This document shows positions 35,201-47,700 of a stretch of DNA of 64,000 nt, piece by piece. The translations under genes and the position numbers were made by a program. Each line of letters opens with the position of its first letter. The stretch's first letter is position 1. The stretch comes from Papio anubis (Eukaryota > Chordata > Mammalia > Primates > Cercopithecidae): the NCBI RefSeq assembly GCF_008728515.1, contig NC_044995.1, positions 9,869,104-9,933,103 on the forward strand, read 5' to 3'. The notes beneath the pieces are model-generated. The model ran no database searches. It saw only the letters and a program-made list of their open reading frames with translations, and was not told the origin of the DNA.

Positions 35201-38172
35201 GCCTGGGCAACAAGTGCAAAACTCCATCTCGAAATATAAAATAAAAACGATGTTTCAAAGGAAATGAGAAACAGAAGAGTCCCATTGATTTCCTCACAAC
35301 GGGGCATGATGGGGTCTACTGAGCATTTCATCGTAGCTGCCTGGCCCACAAGGCTCCGCTCACCTGCACTCTCAGTGTGGCAGGTCACAGAGGGAGATGC
35401 AACCCTCATTCCATCCCAGATGGTCGTGATGGTGGCTGGGTAGGACTGAGCCGGCCCAAGACCTGACACAGACACACCCTTCCGACATGAAGATCTGTTC
35501 TGGGAGCCCCGCTGTCCTCCCACCTCCAACTCAAAGGCCTCGTAGCCTCCCTGGGGACAGGACCAGGTCAAGATGACTCCATAGCCCCCTGAGGTGCTGA
35601 CGCAGGAAGTGATGGTGACTGCGTCTGGGTCTGGGTGAAGGAAGCAAGAGGTCAGCAGCGCCATCCAAAGTGGTTTTCCACCCCCTCCACCCCTATCCCC
35701 ACTACTCAGGCCAGTTTTCTGAGAGGAGCCCATCCCTTCCTCCCCAAATCCAAATTCATTATCTTCCCTCCTTTTCTGTCCTCCCCAAATGGACACAAGT
35801 CCCTCCAAACTACAACTCCCATGAGGCCTTGGGCTCCTCCATCACTGCAGCTCATGAAGTCATGGCCCGTGGCCTGATGGGATTTGTATTCCATTCATCT
35901 CTCAGCCCTCAAGGCCTGAGCTAAGCCCAGTTCACCACATGAAGGCAGGAAGGGGAGTCTCACATGTGGACGCACGGAGGCTCTGCATGGAACTGGCTAC
36001 GTCATTCCTCTCTGCCCACACGGTGAAGTTGTACAGAGTCCCGGGTTCCAGCGCCTCCACCTTGTACTGTGTCTCATTGGTCCTGCGGGTCTGGTTGGCC
36101 CAATTCGCTCGGGGATATTGCCCCCTCTGGGGATGTCCCTCGCTGGCCCACTGGACCCAGTATATGTACAGCTGAAAGTGGGGGTCTCCAGGGGCCTTCC
36201 ACCACAGCGTGACTGAGTTCTTAGTCTGAGTTTTATTCTGGAGATCTGTTACCTCACTGGGAGCTGAGAAGTGAGAACAGAGGCCTAAGGGGGTATCCTC
36301 AAAGACCCTCCTACCCTAGCCTCCCTGCCTCTCTCCCACAGCAAAGCTGAGATACCCATTATTGATGGCTCCAGTGACTAAGGAGGCTGAACCACAGGAA
36401 AGAGCCTAGACACCCAAAGATTGTGGGGACCAAAATCTCCTAGCCCTCTCCGTCCCCTGGCTACAGCCCTGGGTCCCACCCTGTCATCTTTTTGTTCTTC
36501 CCAAATGCACACCAATCCCACCCACTGAAACTATAACTCCCATGAGGCCACAGACTCTCTGTATCGCTGCAGCTTATGAAGTCATGGCTCTATGGTGTGA
36601 TGGGATTTGTAGTCCACCACCTCTCAGGGCCCTTGAGATCTGATCTCTGTATTTTCTTTTCCACGGGAACCCCAGGTAGGGTGCCTTCTCACTCTAGACA
36701 CACCACCTTTCTAGAGGGAGCTGACAAATTTCATCTTTTTAGCCCAAATGACCAAGGATTGAAGAGTTCCAGGTTCAGGCTAGGCATGGTGGCTCACTCC
36801 TATAATCTCAGTGCCTAGGGAGGCCAAGGCAGGAAGATCACTTGAGCCCAAGAGTTCGAGACCAGCTTGGGCAACATAAGGAGACCCTGTCTCTACAAAA
36901 AATAATGTTTTAAATGAGCTGGGCATGGTGGCTCACGCTTGTGGTCCCAGCTACTCAGGAGGTTGAGATGGGAGGATCACTTGAGCCCAGGAGGTCGAGG
37001 CTGCAGTGAGCCATGATCACACCACTGCACTCCAGCCTGGGCAACAGAGCAAGACCCTGTCTCAAAAAAAAAAAAAAAAAAAAAAGAATGAAGCTAGTCT
37101 CCAGAGTGATTTTGAATTTTCTCATGAGTGGGACCCACTGTGCCTAGGCTGAGAGATGGGGGCCTCTTGGTTCATCTAATTCCCTGGGACCAGCTGTTGG
37201 CTATTGTCCAGCTGGTGACTGTCAGCTCCTGAGAGGTCGTTCTGGACAACTGAGGGCTCTCCCTGACCCCAAAGAGCCCATTTCCGAAAGGGAGAAGAAA
37301 CAGGTCCCATAGCTTGGAAAGCCCTGTCTGCTAAGAAATGACACCCACTAGGAACGGGGCCTATAGGGTTAAGCTCCGGCCGGTGAGGCTGGAGGGGCCC
37401 ATGGGAACTCTTCGTCTCCCAAGGAGCTCCCAAAGTCCCTTCACATTTTCCCTTCCCCCATCCTAATAGAGTTGTATTGAGAACTGACTGTGTCTCACCA
37501 GTGGCTGCAGTGAGGGTGCTGTTATAGCCTCCGACCTCATTCCTCTCGGCCCAGACGGTGAGGTGGTACAGGAGGCCAGCTTCCAGTTCCTTTAGAATGA
37601 GTTCAGTATCTGAGGTGTTTTGCGTCCTGGGGTCAGTCATGCCCTCCCCGATTAATGAGACCCAGTAGGTGTAGGAAGCCTGGCCTGGGCCCTGGGGAGC
37701 TGTCCAGCGCAACGTGATAGAGCTGTTGGTCCCGTCCTGCCTGCTGAGGCTTCTCACTGCGTTGGGGACTGGGAGAGGGAGCAGAGTCAGGATTTCCACG
37801 TCCCCTAGTCCCCAAGAGTCCAGAACACAGTGATATGCCCTGTCCTTGTGCAGCCCAGCTCATTAAGAAATACTTCCTGGCAGGGCACGGTGGCTCAGGC
37901 CTGTAATCTCAGCACTTTGGGAAGCTAAACCTGGAGGACTGCCTGAGTCTGGGAATTTGAGACCAGCCTGAGCAACATAGTGAGACCCTAGCTCTACTGA
38001 AAATTAAAACAAATTAGCTGGGCACAGTAGCACATGCCTGTAGTCCCAGCTACTAGGGAGACTGAGGTGGGAGGATCGCTTGAGCTTGGGAGGTTCAGGC
38101 TACAGTGAGCTATGACTGTGCCTCTGCACTCCAGCCTGGGAGACAGAGCAGGATCATCGAGAGAGAGAGAGG

Positions 38173-38270
<98 letters not shown>

Positions 38271-38747
38271 AGGCGCAGTGACTCTCGTCTGTAATCCCAA
38301 CAATTTGGGAGGCCAAGGTGGGTGGATCACTTGAGGCCAGGAATTCAAGACAAGTCTGGGCAACATGGCAAAACCCTGTCTCTACTAAAAATACACAAAT
38401 TAGCTGGGTGTGGTGGTGCGTGCCTGTAGTCACAGCTACTTGGAAGGCGGAGGCAGGAGAATTGCTTGAGCCCAGGAGGCTGAATTGCGGTGAGCTGAGA
38501 TTGTGCCATTGTACTCCAGCCTGGGTGACAGAGGAAAATTCTGTCTTAAGAAAAAAGAAAGAAAAGAAGGAAAGAAGGAAAGGGAAAGAAAGAAAGAAGG
38601 AAAGAAGGAAAGAAAGAAAAGAAAGAAAGAAAGAAAGAAAGAGAAAGAAAGAAAGAAGGAAAGAAGGAAAGGAAGGAAGGAAGAAAGGAAGGAAAGAAAA
38701 GAAAGAGAAAGAAGGAAAGAAGGGAAGGAAGGAAGAAAGAGACAGAG

Positions 38748-38794
<47 letters not shown>

Positions 38795-41700
38795 AAAAGG
38801 AAGGAAGGAAGGAAGGAAGGAAGGAAAGAAAGGAAAGGAAAGGAAAGAAAGAGGAAGGGGAAGGGATAAAGAAAGAAAGGAGAAAGAGAGAAAGAAAGAA
38901 GAAGAAAGAAAGGAAGGAAGGAAGGAAAAAATAAAGAAAGAAAGAAAAAGAAAGGAAGGAAGGAAGGACTGAAGAAAAGAAAGGAAAGAAAGGAAAAGAA
39001 AGAGGAAGGGAAGGGGAAATATAAGAGTGCCACCAGTGTGCCCTCCCTTGAAGTCCTCAATCGCCCAGTGGCAGAGATCAGCCGCACGGGCTGTCTTCTT
39101 CTTCAGGACAGAGCCAGCTCCCAGCTGTGATTACATCTACCTGTGAACTTGGAGAGGGGGATGTCTGAGCTCAGTGAGGCTGAAGAGCCTACGGACTACA
39201 GAGCCAGAGCCCAGAGGAGGTGCCACGCCGCTGCTGCCGGTTCTGAACCTCTCACCAAAACAGGGAGTGGGCACTGAGGGTTCCTACCTGTGGAGATGCT
39301 GAGATTCTGCCTGGAGCCATGTGCTCCATTTTTTTCTGCCCATACAGAGAATGTGTACAAGGTTCCGGGTTCGAGTCCCTCAGCTGTCACACTGGCCTTT
39401 GCTGTGTTTCGGGTCTCAGTTCCACCACCGTCTCCAGTGTACTCTATCCAGTAGGTGTAGTCCTGAAGGTCTGGGCCACTGGGGACGTCCCAGCTCAGGG
39501 TGATGGAGCTGTTGGTCTGAGTCTCCATATGGAGGTTTGTCACTGGGTTGGGGGCTGAGAAATTAGGAAGAAGATCCTATGTGGGCAGAGATACAGAACA
39601 AAACGGGGCAGGAGTGGGCCCCTCACTGCCCTCCATGGTCTTAGCTCTTGTTCAACTGCTGGTGCCAGCAGACGCAGGGTGTATGTTCTAGACCGTGTTT
39701 CTCAAACTTCAATGTGTCGGGCGCAGTGGCTCGCGCCTGTAATCCCAGCACTTTGGGAGGCTGAGGCAAGTGGATCACCTGAGGTCAGGAGTTCAAGACC
39801 AGCCCGGGCAACATGGTCAACGGGGTTTAGTAGAAACGCTGTCTCGGCCGGGCGCAGTGGTTCACGCCTGTAATCCCAGCACTTTGGGAGGCCGAGGCGG
39901 GTGGATCACCTGAGGTCGGGAGTTCGAGACCAACCTGGTCAACATGGTGAAACCCCTTCTCTACTAAAAATACAAAAATTAGCCAGGCGTGGTGGCGGGT
40001 GCCTGTAATCCCAGCAACTCGGGAGGCTGAGGCAGGAGAATCGCTTGAACCCAGGAGGCAGTGATTGCAGTGAGCCGAGATCGCACCATTGCACTCCAGC
40101 CTGGGGGACAAGAGTGAGACTTCATCTCAAAAAAAAAAAAAAAAAAGAAAAAGAAACGCTGTCTCTACTAAAAATACAAAAGTTAGCCAGGCATGGTATG
40201 GCGTGTGCCTGTAATTCCAGCTACTTGGGAAGCTGAGGCATGAGAATCGCTTGAACCCAGGAGGCAGAGGTTGCAGTGAGCTGAGATTGCACCACTGCAC
40301 TCCAGCCTGGGCAACAGAGCAAGACTCTATCTCAAAAACAAAACAAAACAAAACAAAAACAACAACAACAAAAGAAAAGAAAAGAAAAACAGGAAAGAAA
40401 AGAAAAAAAGAAAAAACTTTAATGTGTGCACATCTCACGGGGGATCTCGTTGAATGCGGGTTCTGAGCAGTAGGTCTGGGGTGGCGCCGACTCATTTCCA
40501 GTCAGCTCCCTGGAACACTGAAGCAGCTCACATGTAGGTCATAATTTGAGTAGCACTATAGCCTCCATATGTGTGTCCCCTTCCACAAATCCATAAGCTG
40601 AAACCTAATCTCCAATGGAATAGCATTAAGAGGTCGGGCCCTTGCAAGATTATATCATAAGGTGAAGCCTTTATGCCTGGAGTCACTGCCTAAGAGAGGC
40701 CCCATGGCCCAGCACAATTGCTCACGCCTGTAATCTCAGCAATTTGAGGGGCGGAGGTTGGGAGATTGCTTGAGGCCAGGAGTTAGAGACCAGCCTGGAC
40801 CACATAGCAAGACCTCATCTCTAAAAAACAATACATTAGTCAGGCGTGGTGGCCCACGTCTGTAGTCCCTGCTACTTGGGAGGCTGAGGTGGGCGGATGG
40901 CTTCAGCCCAGGAATTTCAGGCTGCAGTGAGCTATGATCCTGCCACTGCACTCCAGCCTGGGTGACAAAGCGAGACTCTGGCTCTAAAAAAAAAAAAAAA
41001 AAAGAGAGAATCAAGGGAGCTTTGTGTGGTGGTGAAGATGGCCTCTGACTTTCCAATATGGTAGGCATTAGCACAGCGGAGGATGAAGGGGGTACTGGGA
41101 GCCCCTCAACAGGCCTTTTGAGCACCCGAAATGTGAAACTGAATTTGCAATTTCATGCAACTTTAATGAGTTTAAATTTAATAGCCACGTGTGGCTAGTG
41201 GCTACCATATTGGACAATGGAGGTGTAGACACAGGGAGCTGTCCACATCAGGGTCATGGAGCTGACGATCTGAGTTTCCAGCCTCAATATGTGACACAGT
41301 TGGGAACTAGAAGAAGAGTCAGAGGGTCAGAGTGTCCCCACTCACAGTATCTCCTTCCTTGAAAGCTCAGGTAACATGCCTTGGCCCCCACACATTCCTG
41401 TCGGTGCAGGAAGATGCTCCTGGGCATTATGGTCCACATTCTAGAGCGTTCTAGACACAGACCAGCCCCAGCTTCGCAGCTGGAGGTACCATGGACATTC
41501 ATTCCTTCTTCATCTCCTGAGCTGAGACTGCCCCAGATGTGGACGTGGGTACCTGGCTCAATGTGGCCCAGAGGGACTATGGACTGGACAATCGGCCCCG
41601 TTCTCCTGCCTACCGTCCCTTAAACAAATAAGAGATCAAACAAATGGCGACTGCCTCTCACCTGTGGTGGCATTTCCAGTCTCCCAGGAGCTGTTGATTC

Positions 41701-44700
41701 CATTCTTCTCCACCCACACGGAAAACACGTACAAAGACCCGGGTTCAAGTTCATCCACGGTGATGTTGGTGTCTGTTGTGCTTCGAGTCTCGCTTCTGCC
41801 ACCATCTCTGGTGTACTCAACCCAGTAGGTGGAGTTCTGTGGGTCTGGGCCATCGGGGGCCTCCCAGGTCAGGGTGAGGGAGCTGTTGGTCTGAGCCTTC
41901 ACTGTCAGGTTTCTCACTGGGTTGGGAGCTGAAAACCAGTACAGGAGGGGAAATGAGTTGTCGTTTCTGGCCCTCGAACTTTCCAGCCCTTCCTTAACCA
42001 CTGGATCCAGCAGGTGGAGGCAGGGAGGCCCAGCTCTGCACCGTCCAATGGCAGCCACGAGTTCCATGTGAGTGTTGAGCATCTCGCGGATGTGGTTTCT
42101 TTGTGAAAATGAGATGAGCCATTAGTGTGAGATCCACACCGCTTTTGAAGAGCTGGTGAAATTAAGAATGTCAACTCTGAGATGGATTCCTGATGGAATT
42201 GAGATCTGAAAAGAGNNNNNNNNNNNNNNNNNNNNNNNNNNNNNNNNNNNNNNNNNNNNNNNNNNNNNNNNNNNNNNNNNNNNNNNNNNNNNNNNNNNNN
42301 NNNNNNNNNNNNNNNNNNNNNNNNNNNNNNNNNNNNNNNNNNNNNNNNNNNNNNNNNNNNNNNNNNNNNNNNNNNNNNNNNNNNNNNNNNNNNNNNNNNN
42401 NNNNNNNNNNNNNNNNNNNNNNNNNNNNNNNNNNNNNNNNNNNNNNNNNNNNNNNNNNNNNNNNNNNNNNNNNNNNNNNNNNNNNNNNNNNNNNNNNNNN
42501 NNNNNNNNNNNNNNNNNNNNNNNNNNNNNNNNNNNNNNNNNNNNNNNNNNNNNNNNNNNNNNNNNNNNNNNNNNNNNNNNNNNNNNNNNNNNNNNNNNNN
42601 NNNNNNNNNNNNNNNNNNNNNNNNNNNNNNNNNNNNNNNNNNNNNNNNNNNNNNNNNNNNNNNNNNNNNNNNNNNNNNNNNNNNNNNNNNNNNNNNNNNN
42701 NNNNNNNNNNNNNNNNNNNNNNNNNNNNNNNNNNNNNNNNNNNNNNNNNNNNNNNNNNNNNNNNNNNNNNNNNNNNNNNNNNNNNNNNNNNNNNNNNNNN
42801 NNNNNNNNNNNNNNNNNNNNNNNNNNNNNNNNNNNNNNNNNNNNNNNNNNNNNNNNNNNNNNNNNNNNNNNNNNNNNNNNNNNNNNNNNNNNNNNNNNNN
42901 NNNNNNNNNNNNNNNNNNNNNNNNNNNNNNNNNNNNNNNNNNNNNNNNNNNNNNNNNNNNNNNNNNNNNNNNNNNNNNNNNNNNNNNNNNNNNNNNNNNN
43001 NNNNNNNNNNNNNNNNNNNNNNNNNNNNNNNNNNNNNNNNNNNNNNNNNNNNNNNNNNNNNNNNNNNNNNNNNNNNNNNNNNNNNNNNNNNNNNNNNNNN
43101 NNNNNNNNNNNNNNNNNNNNNNNNNNNNNNNNNNNNNNNNNNNNNNNNNNNNNNNNNNNNNNNNNNNNNNNNNNNNNNNNNNNNNNNNNNNNGGTGGAGG
43201 CAGGGAGGCCCAGCTCTGCACCGTCCAATGTGGCAGCCACGAGTTCCATGTGAGTGTTGAGCATTCGTGATGTGGCTTTTTTGAAATGAGATGAGCCATT
43301 AGTGTGAGATCCACACCGGCTTTTGAAGAGCTGGTGTGAAATTAAGAATGTCAACTATCTCATTGATTCTTTTTATATATTTTTTATTTTTGTGGGTATA
43401 TACTCGGTGTATATATTTAACGATCCTTTTTATATTGATAACATGTCAAAATGATAATATTTTGTATCTGCTGGGCGTGGTGACTCACATCTCTAATCCC
43501 GCACTTTGGGAGGCCAAGGCAGGTGGATCACCTGAGGTCAGGAGTTGGAGACCAGCCTGGCCAACATGGCAAAACCCTGTCTCTACTAAAAATACAAAAG
43601 TTAGCCGGGCATGGTGGCACGTGCCTGTAGTTCCAGCTACTCGGGATGCTGAGGCAGGAGAATTGCTTGAACCCAGGAGGTGGAGGTTGCAGTGAGTCAA
43701 GATCACACCACTGCATTTCAGGCTGGGAGACAGAGACTCCGTCTCAAGAAAAAAAAAATGTGTCTGATGGACTACATAAAATGTCTCATAGTAATTTAGT
43801 TTATTTGTTTCCTGTACATCACGGGGACCTTGTGAAAGGCAGGTTCTCACTCAGCAGGGCTAGGGTGGAGCTGAGAGTCAGCACTCCCCCACACCCTTTT
43901 TTTTCCCACCAGTGTCACTTGCCAATATATTTCCAATCAGATCTCAGAGACATGGACGCCACCTACACACGGACCACATTTTAGGTAGCAAGGACCTGAG
44001 TCCGGCATTTTCAAGCAGGCTTCCTCAATGACGAAAATGTTCTCCCACCTTCAAGTATGGTAGGAGAAGAGCGAAGGAAATGGAAGCCGTTCAACAGGGC
44101 TTTCTTTTTTTTTTTTTTCCGCCCAGGCTGGAGTGCAGTGGCGTGATCTTGGCTCACTGCAAGCTCCCCCCCGGGTTCCCGCCATTCTCCTGCCTCAGCC
44201 TCCCGAGTAGCTGGGACTACAGGCGCCGCCACCACGCCCGGCTAGTTTTTTGTATTTTAGTAGAGGCGGGGTTTCACGTGTTATGGGGATGGTCGTCCTC
44301 TCCTGACCTGCGTGATCCACCCGCCTCGGCCTCCCAAAGTGCTGGGATTACAGGCATGAGCCACCGAGCCTGGCCTCAACAGGGCTTTCAAACATATGAA
44401 ACATGAAATTGAATTTGCAGTTTCATGCAACTTTAATGAGTTTAAATCTAATAGCCATGTGTGGCTAGTGGCTACCATATTGGATAATGGAGGTATAGAC
44501 ACGGGGGCTATTTGACGCATCAGGGCCATGGAACTGGCGATCTCGCGTTTCCAGCCTCCAATATGTGACACGGTTGGGAACCAGAAGAGTCAGAGGGTCA
44601 AGTGTCCCCACTCACAGTATCTCATTCTTGAAAGCTCAGGTAACAATGCCTTGGCCCCACACATTCCTGTCGGTGCAGGAAGATGCTCCTGAGCATTATG

Positions 44701-47700
44701 GTCCACATTCTAGGCGTTCTAGACCTGAACCCGGCCCCAACAGCGGCTGGGTACCGCAGGACATTCATTCCTTCTTCATCTCCTGAGCTGAGACTGCCCC
44801 AGATGTGGGCCGTGGGTACCTGGCTCAATGTGGCCCAAGAGGGACTATGGACTGGACAATCGGCCCGGATTCTCCTGCCTACCGTCCCTTAGCGAATAAG
44901 AGATCAAACAGGCGGTGGTGGCTCAAGCCTGTAATCCCAACACTTTGGGAGAGCCGAAGCGGGCGGATCCGAGGTCAGGAGATAGAGACCATCCTGGCTA
45001 ACCGGTGAAACCCGTCTCTACTAAAAATACAAAAAAACTAGCCCGAGGCTGAGGTGGCCCGGGGCACCTGTAGTCCCAGCTACTCTCTGGAGAATGAGGC
45101 AGGAAATAGTGACTTGAGCTGCAGTGTGAATCGACCACTACACTCCAGCTGCTAAGCAGACTCCGTCTCAAAAAAAAAAAAGAGATCAAACAAATGGCGA
45201 CTGCCTCTCACCTGTGGTGGCATTTCCAGTCTCGGGGGCTGTTGATTCCATTCTTCCCCACCCACACGAAGAAACACGTACAAAGACCGGGTTCAAAGTT
45301 CATCCCGCAGTGATGTTGAGGGTGTCTGTTGTGCCAGTCACCGCTTCTGCCACCATCTCTGGTGTACTCAACCCAGTAGGTGTTGGAGTTCTGTGGAGTC
45401 CTGGGCCAATGTCCGGGGGGAGCCTCCCAGGTCAGGGGTGAGGGAGCTGTTGAGTCCTGAGCCTTCCTGTCAGGTTTCTCACTGGGTTGGGAGCTGAGAA
45501 ACCAGTACAGGAGGGAAATGAGTTGTCGTTTCTGGCCCTCAGACACCAGCCCTTCGCCCAACCACTGGATCCAGCCCGGGTGGAGGCAGGGGGCAGCTCT
45601 GCACCGTCCAATGTGGCAGCCATGAGGTTCTATGTAGTGTTGAGCACTTTCGTGATGTGGCTTTTGAAATGAGATGAGCCATTGGTGTGAGATCCGCACC
45701 CGGCTTTTGAGAGAGTTGGTCTGGGGAAATTAAAGTCAACTATCTCATTAATCCTTTGTATCTATGTTTTTGGCCAAGGTATATACTGGGGTATATATAT
45801 TTATTGATCCTTTTATGTGGGTATCAAAGTGATAATATTTTGTATCTGCTGTGTGTGTTAACTCACACCTGTAATCCCTGCAATTTGGGAGGCCAAGGCA
45901 GGTGGATCACCTGAGGTCAGCAGTTGAGACCAGCCCACCAGCCCAGCATGAAACCCCCATCTCAAGTAAATACAGGAGATCAACCCGGTAGCTTGATGGC
46001 TCAAGCCTGTAATCCCAGCACTTTGGGAGGCCGGCTGAGGAGCGAATCCACGAGTCAGGAGATCCCGAGGTCATCCTAGCTACTTTCACGGTGAAACCCC
46101 GTCTCTACTAAAAATAAAAAACTAGCGAGGCGTGGTGAGGTGAGGCCTGTAGTCCCAGCTACCGAGGGAGGCTGAGAGCAGGGAAGAATGGTGAGAACCG
46201 GAGGCTGAGCTGCAGTGAGCTGAGATCTGTCCACTGCACTCCAGCCTGGGCAACAGAGTGAGACTCCATCTCAAAAAAAAAAAAAGAGAAAAAACAAAAG
46301 TCAGCCGGCCATGGTGACACGTGCCTGTAATCCCAGCTACTTGAGAGGCTGAGGCAGGAGAATCGCTTCAACCTGGGAGGCGGAGGTTGCAGTGAGTCAA
46401 GATCATGCCACTGCACTCCAACCTGGGCAACAGAGCGAGACTCTGTCTCAAAAAAAAAAAAAATGTATCTGATGGACTACATAAAATATCTCATAGTAAT
46501 TTAGTTTCTTTCTTTCTTTCTCTTTCTTTTTTTTTTTTTTGTTTGTTTTTGAGACAGGATTTCTCTCTGTTGCCCAGGCTGGAGTGCAGTGGTCCAATCA
46601 GAGCTCACTGCAATCTCTGCTTCCCGGGCTCAAGCGATCCTCTCACCTCAGCCTCCCGAGGAGATGGAACCACAGGAACACGCCACCACAGCTAATTTTT
46701 TAATTTTTTTGGAGAGACAGGCGGACCAGTTTCTTTTTACTTATTTTTATGTGGCTGACAGAAAAATTGAAATTCTCATGTGTGGCTTCCACTGTGTTTC
46801 GATTGGACTAAAGAACCTGTCGCATTTTGTCAGCTTTCAACCACCGCCTACCACTGTCCGTACAAAAGAAATAAAAATAAAACAGCGGCTGCCTCTTACC
46901 TGTGGCAGTAGTGACAGTCCCCACAGAGCTGTTTACTCCGTCTTTCTCCACCCACACAGAACACGTACACAATGACCCGGGTTTAAGTCCATCCACGGTG
47001 ACGGTGTATGTTGTGGTTCGTGTCTCGTTTCTACCACAGTCTCCAGTGCACTGAACCCAGTAGGTGGAGTTCTGTGGGTCATCGAGGACCTCCCAGCTCA
47101 GGGAGATGGAGCTGGTGGTCTGATTCCCCACTGTCAGGTTTCTCACTGGGTTGGGGGCTGAGAATTGGGAAGGAGGGTCTGGTGAAAAGGGAACCAGGTC
47201 AGTGCCATCTCTCCCAACCCCTTGAGCTCGTGCCCCGAGTCTAGAAACAACAGCGCTCATAAGCCCTACCACGGACCACTGGGCCCCATGCGGACCCCCC
47301 AGAGGTTCATGGCAGTTGCGGTCCCACCTCTTCGAGTGGGCAGTGAGTTCAGGCAGGGGTCACTCACCGGTCGCCCTGGTCCCTGTCCAGCTGCACAGGC
47401 CCTGGAGGGAACCCAGAGAAAACGGAGTCAGCCTCTCTACCACTCCCCCACCCAGTGAGGCTGCGGGGCTGGGAGGAGCGGCTGGTCCCCCGCCCCGTGA
47501 GTCACCCTTGCACGGGAGGGTGGGGCCCCCGTTAGGTTGGCTGTCACGAAGGTCACCCAAACCATCTTTCCTGGGTCGAGAAGGGGGAGCACGGCAGGGG
47601 CGGAGTCGGGGGCTGGGGTTGGCTCCACCCAAGAAGGCCGAGAGATAAAATTAATGATTTCATTTCCCGAAATATATGGCCTTGAAAACCGAGGGCAGAG

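Larger units (their letters stand above)
41138..43820. repeat. FN3-exon duplication unit 1
   Basis: Unit containing the exon at 41662-41928, flanking intron, the gap, a TA-rich stretch and an Alu ending just before GATGGACTACATAAAATGTC. Its landmarks recur in the same order at 44395-46505. Confidence 0.7.
44395..46505. repeat. FN3-exon duplication unit 2 (noisy sequence)
   Basis: Second copy of the unit: GCAACTTTAATGAGTTTAAA at 44428 (41159 in unit 1), FN3 exon, GTGGAGGCAGGG block, GATAATATTTTGTATCTGCT, then an Alu and GATGGACTACATAAAATATC. An extra Alu has been inserted at 44907-45180 and another at about 45990-46290. Confidence 0.7.

Noticed and set aside
38110..39087. A 325-codon minus-strand open frame of Ser/Leu/Phe repeats
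   Set aside because: Direct translation of the (GA)n and (GAAA)n tracts plus Alu sequence.
41914..43354. Long frames of 350-466 codons over 42-43 kb
   Set aside because: They consist mainly of unknown residues from the N gap.
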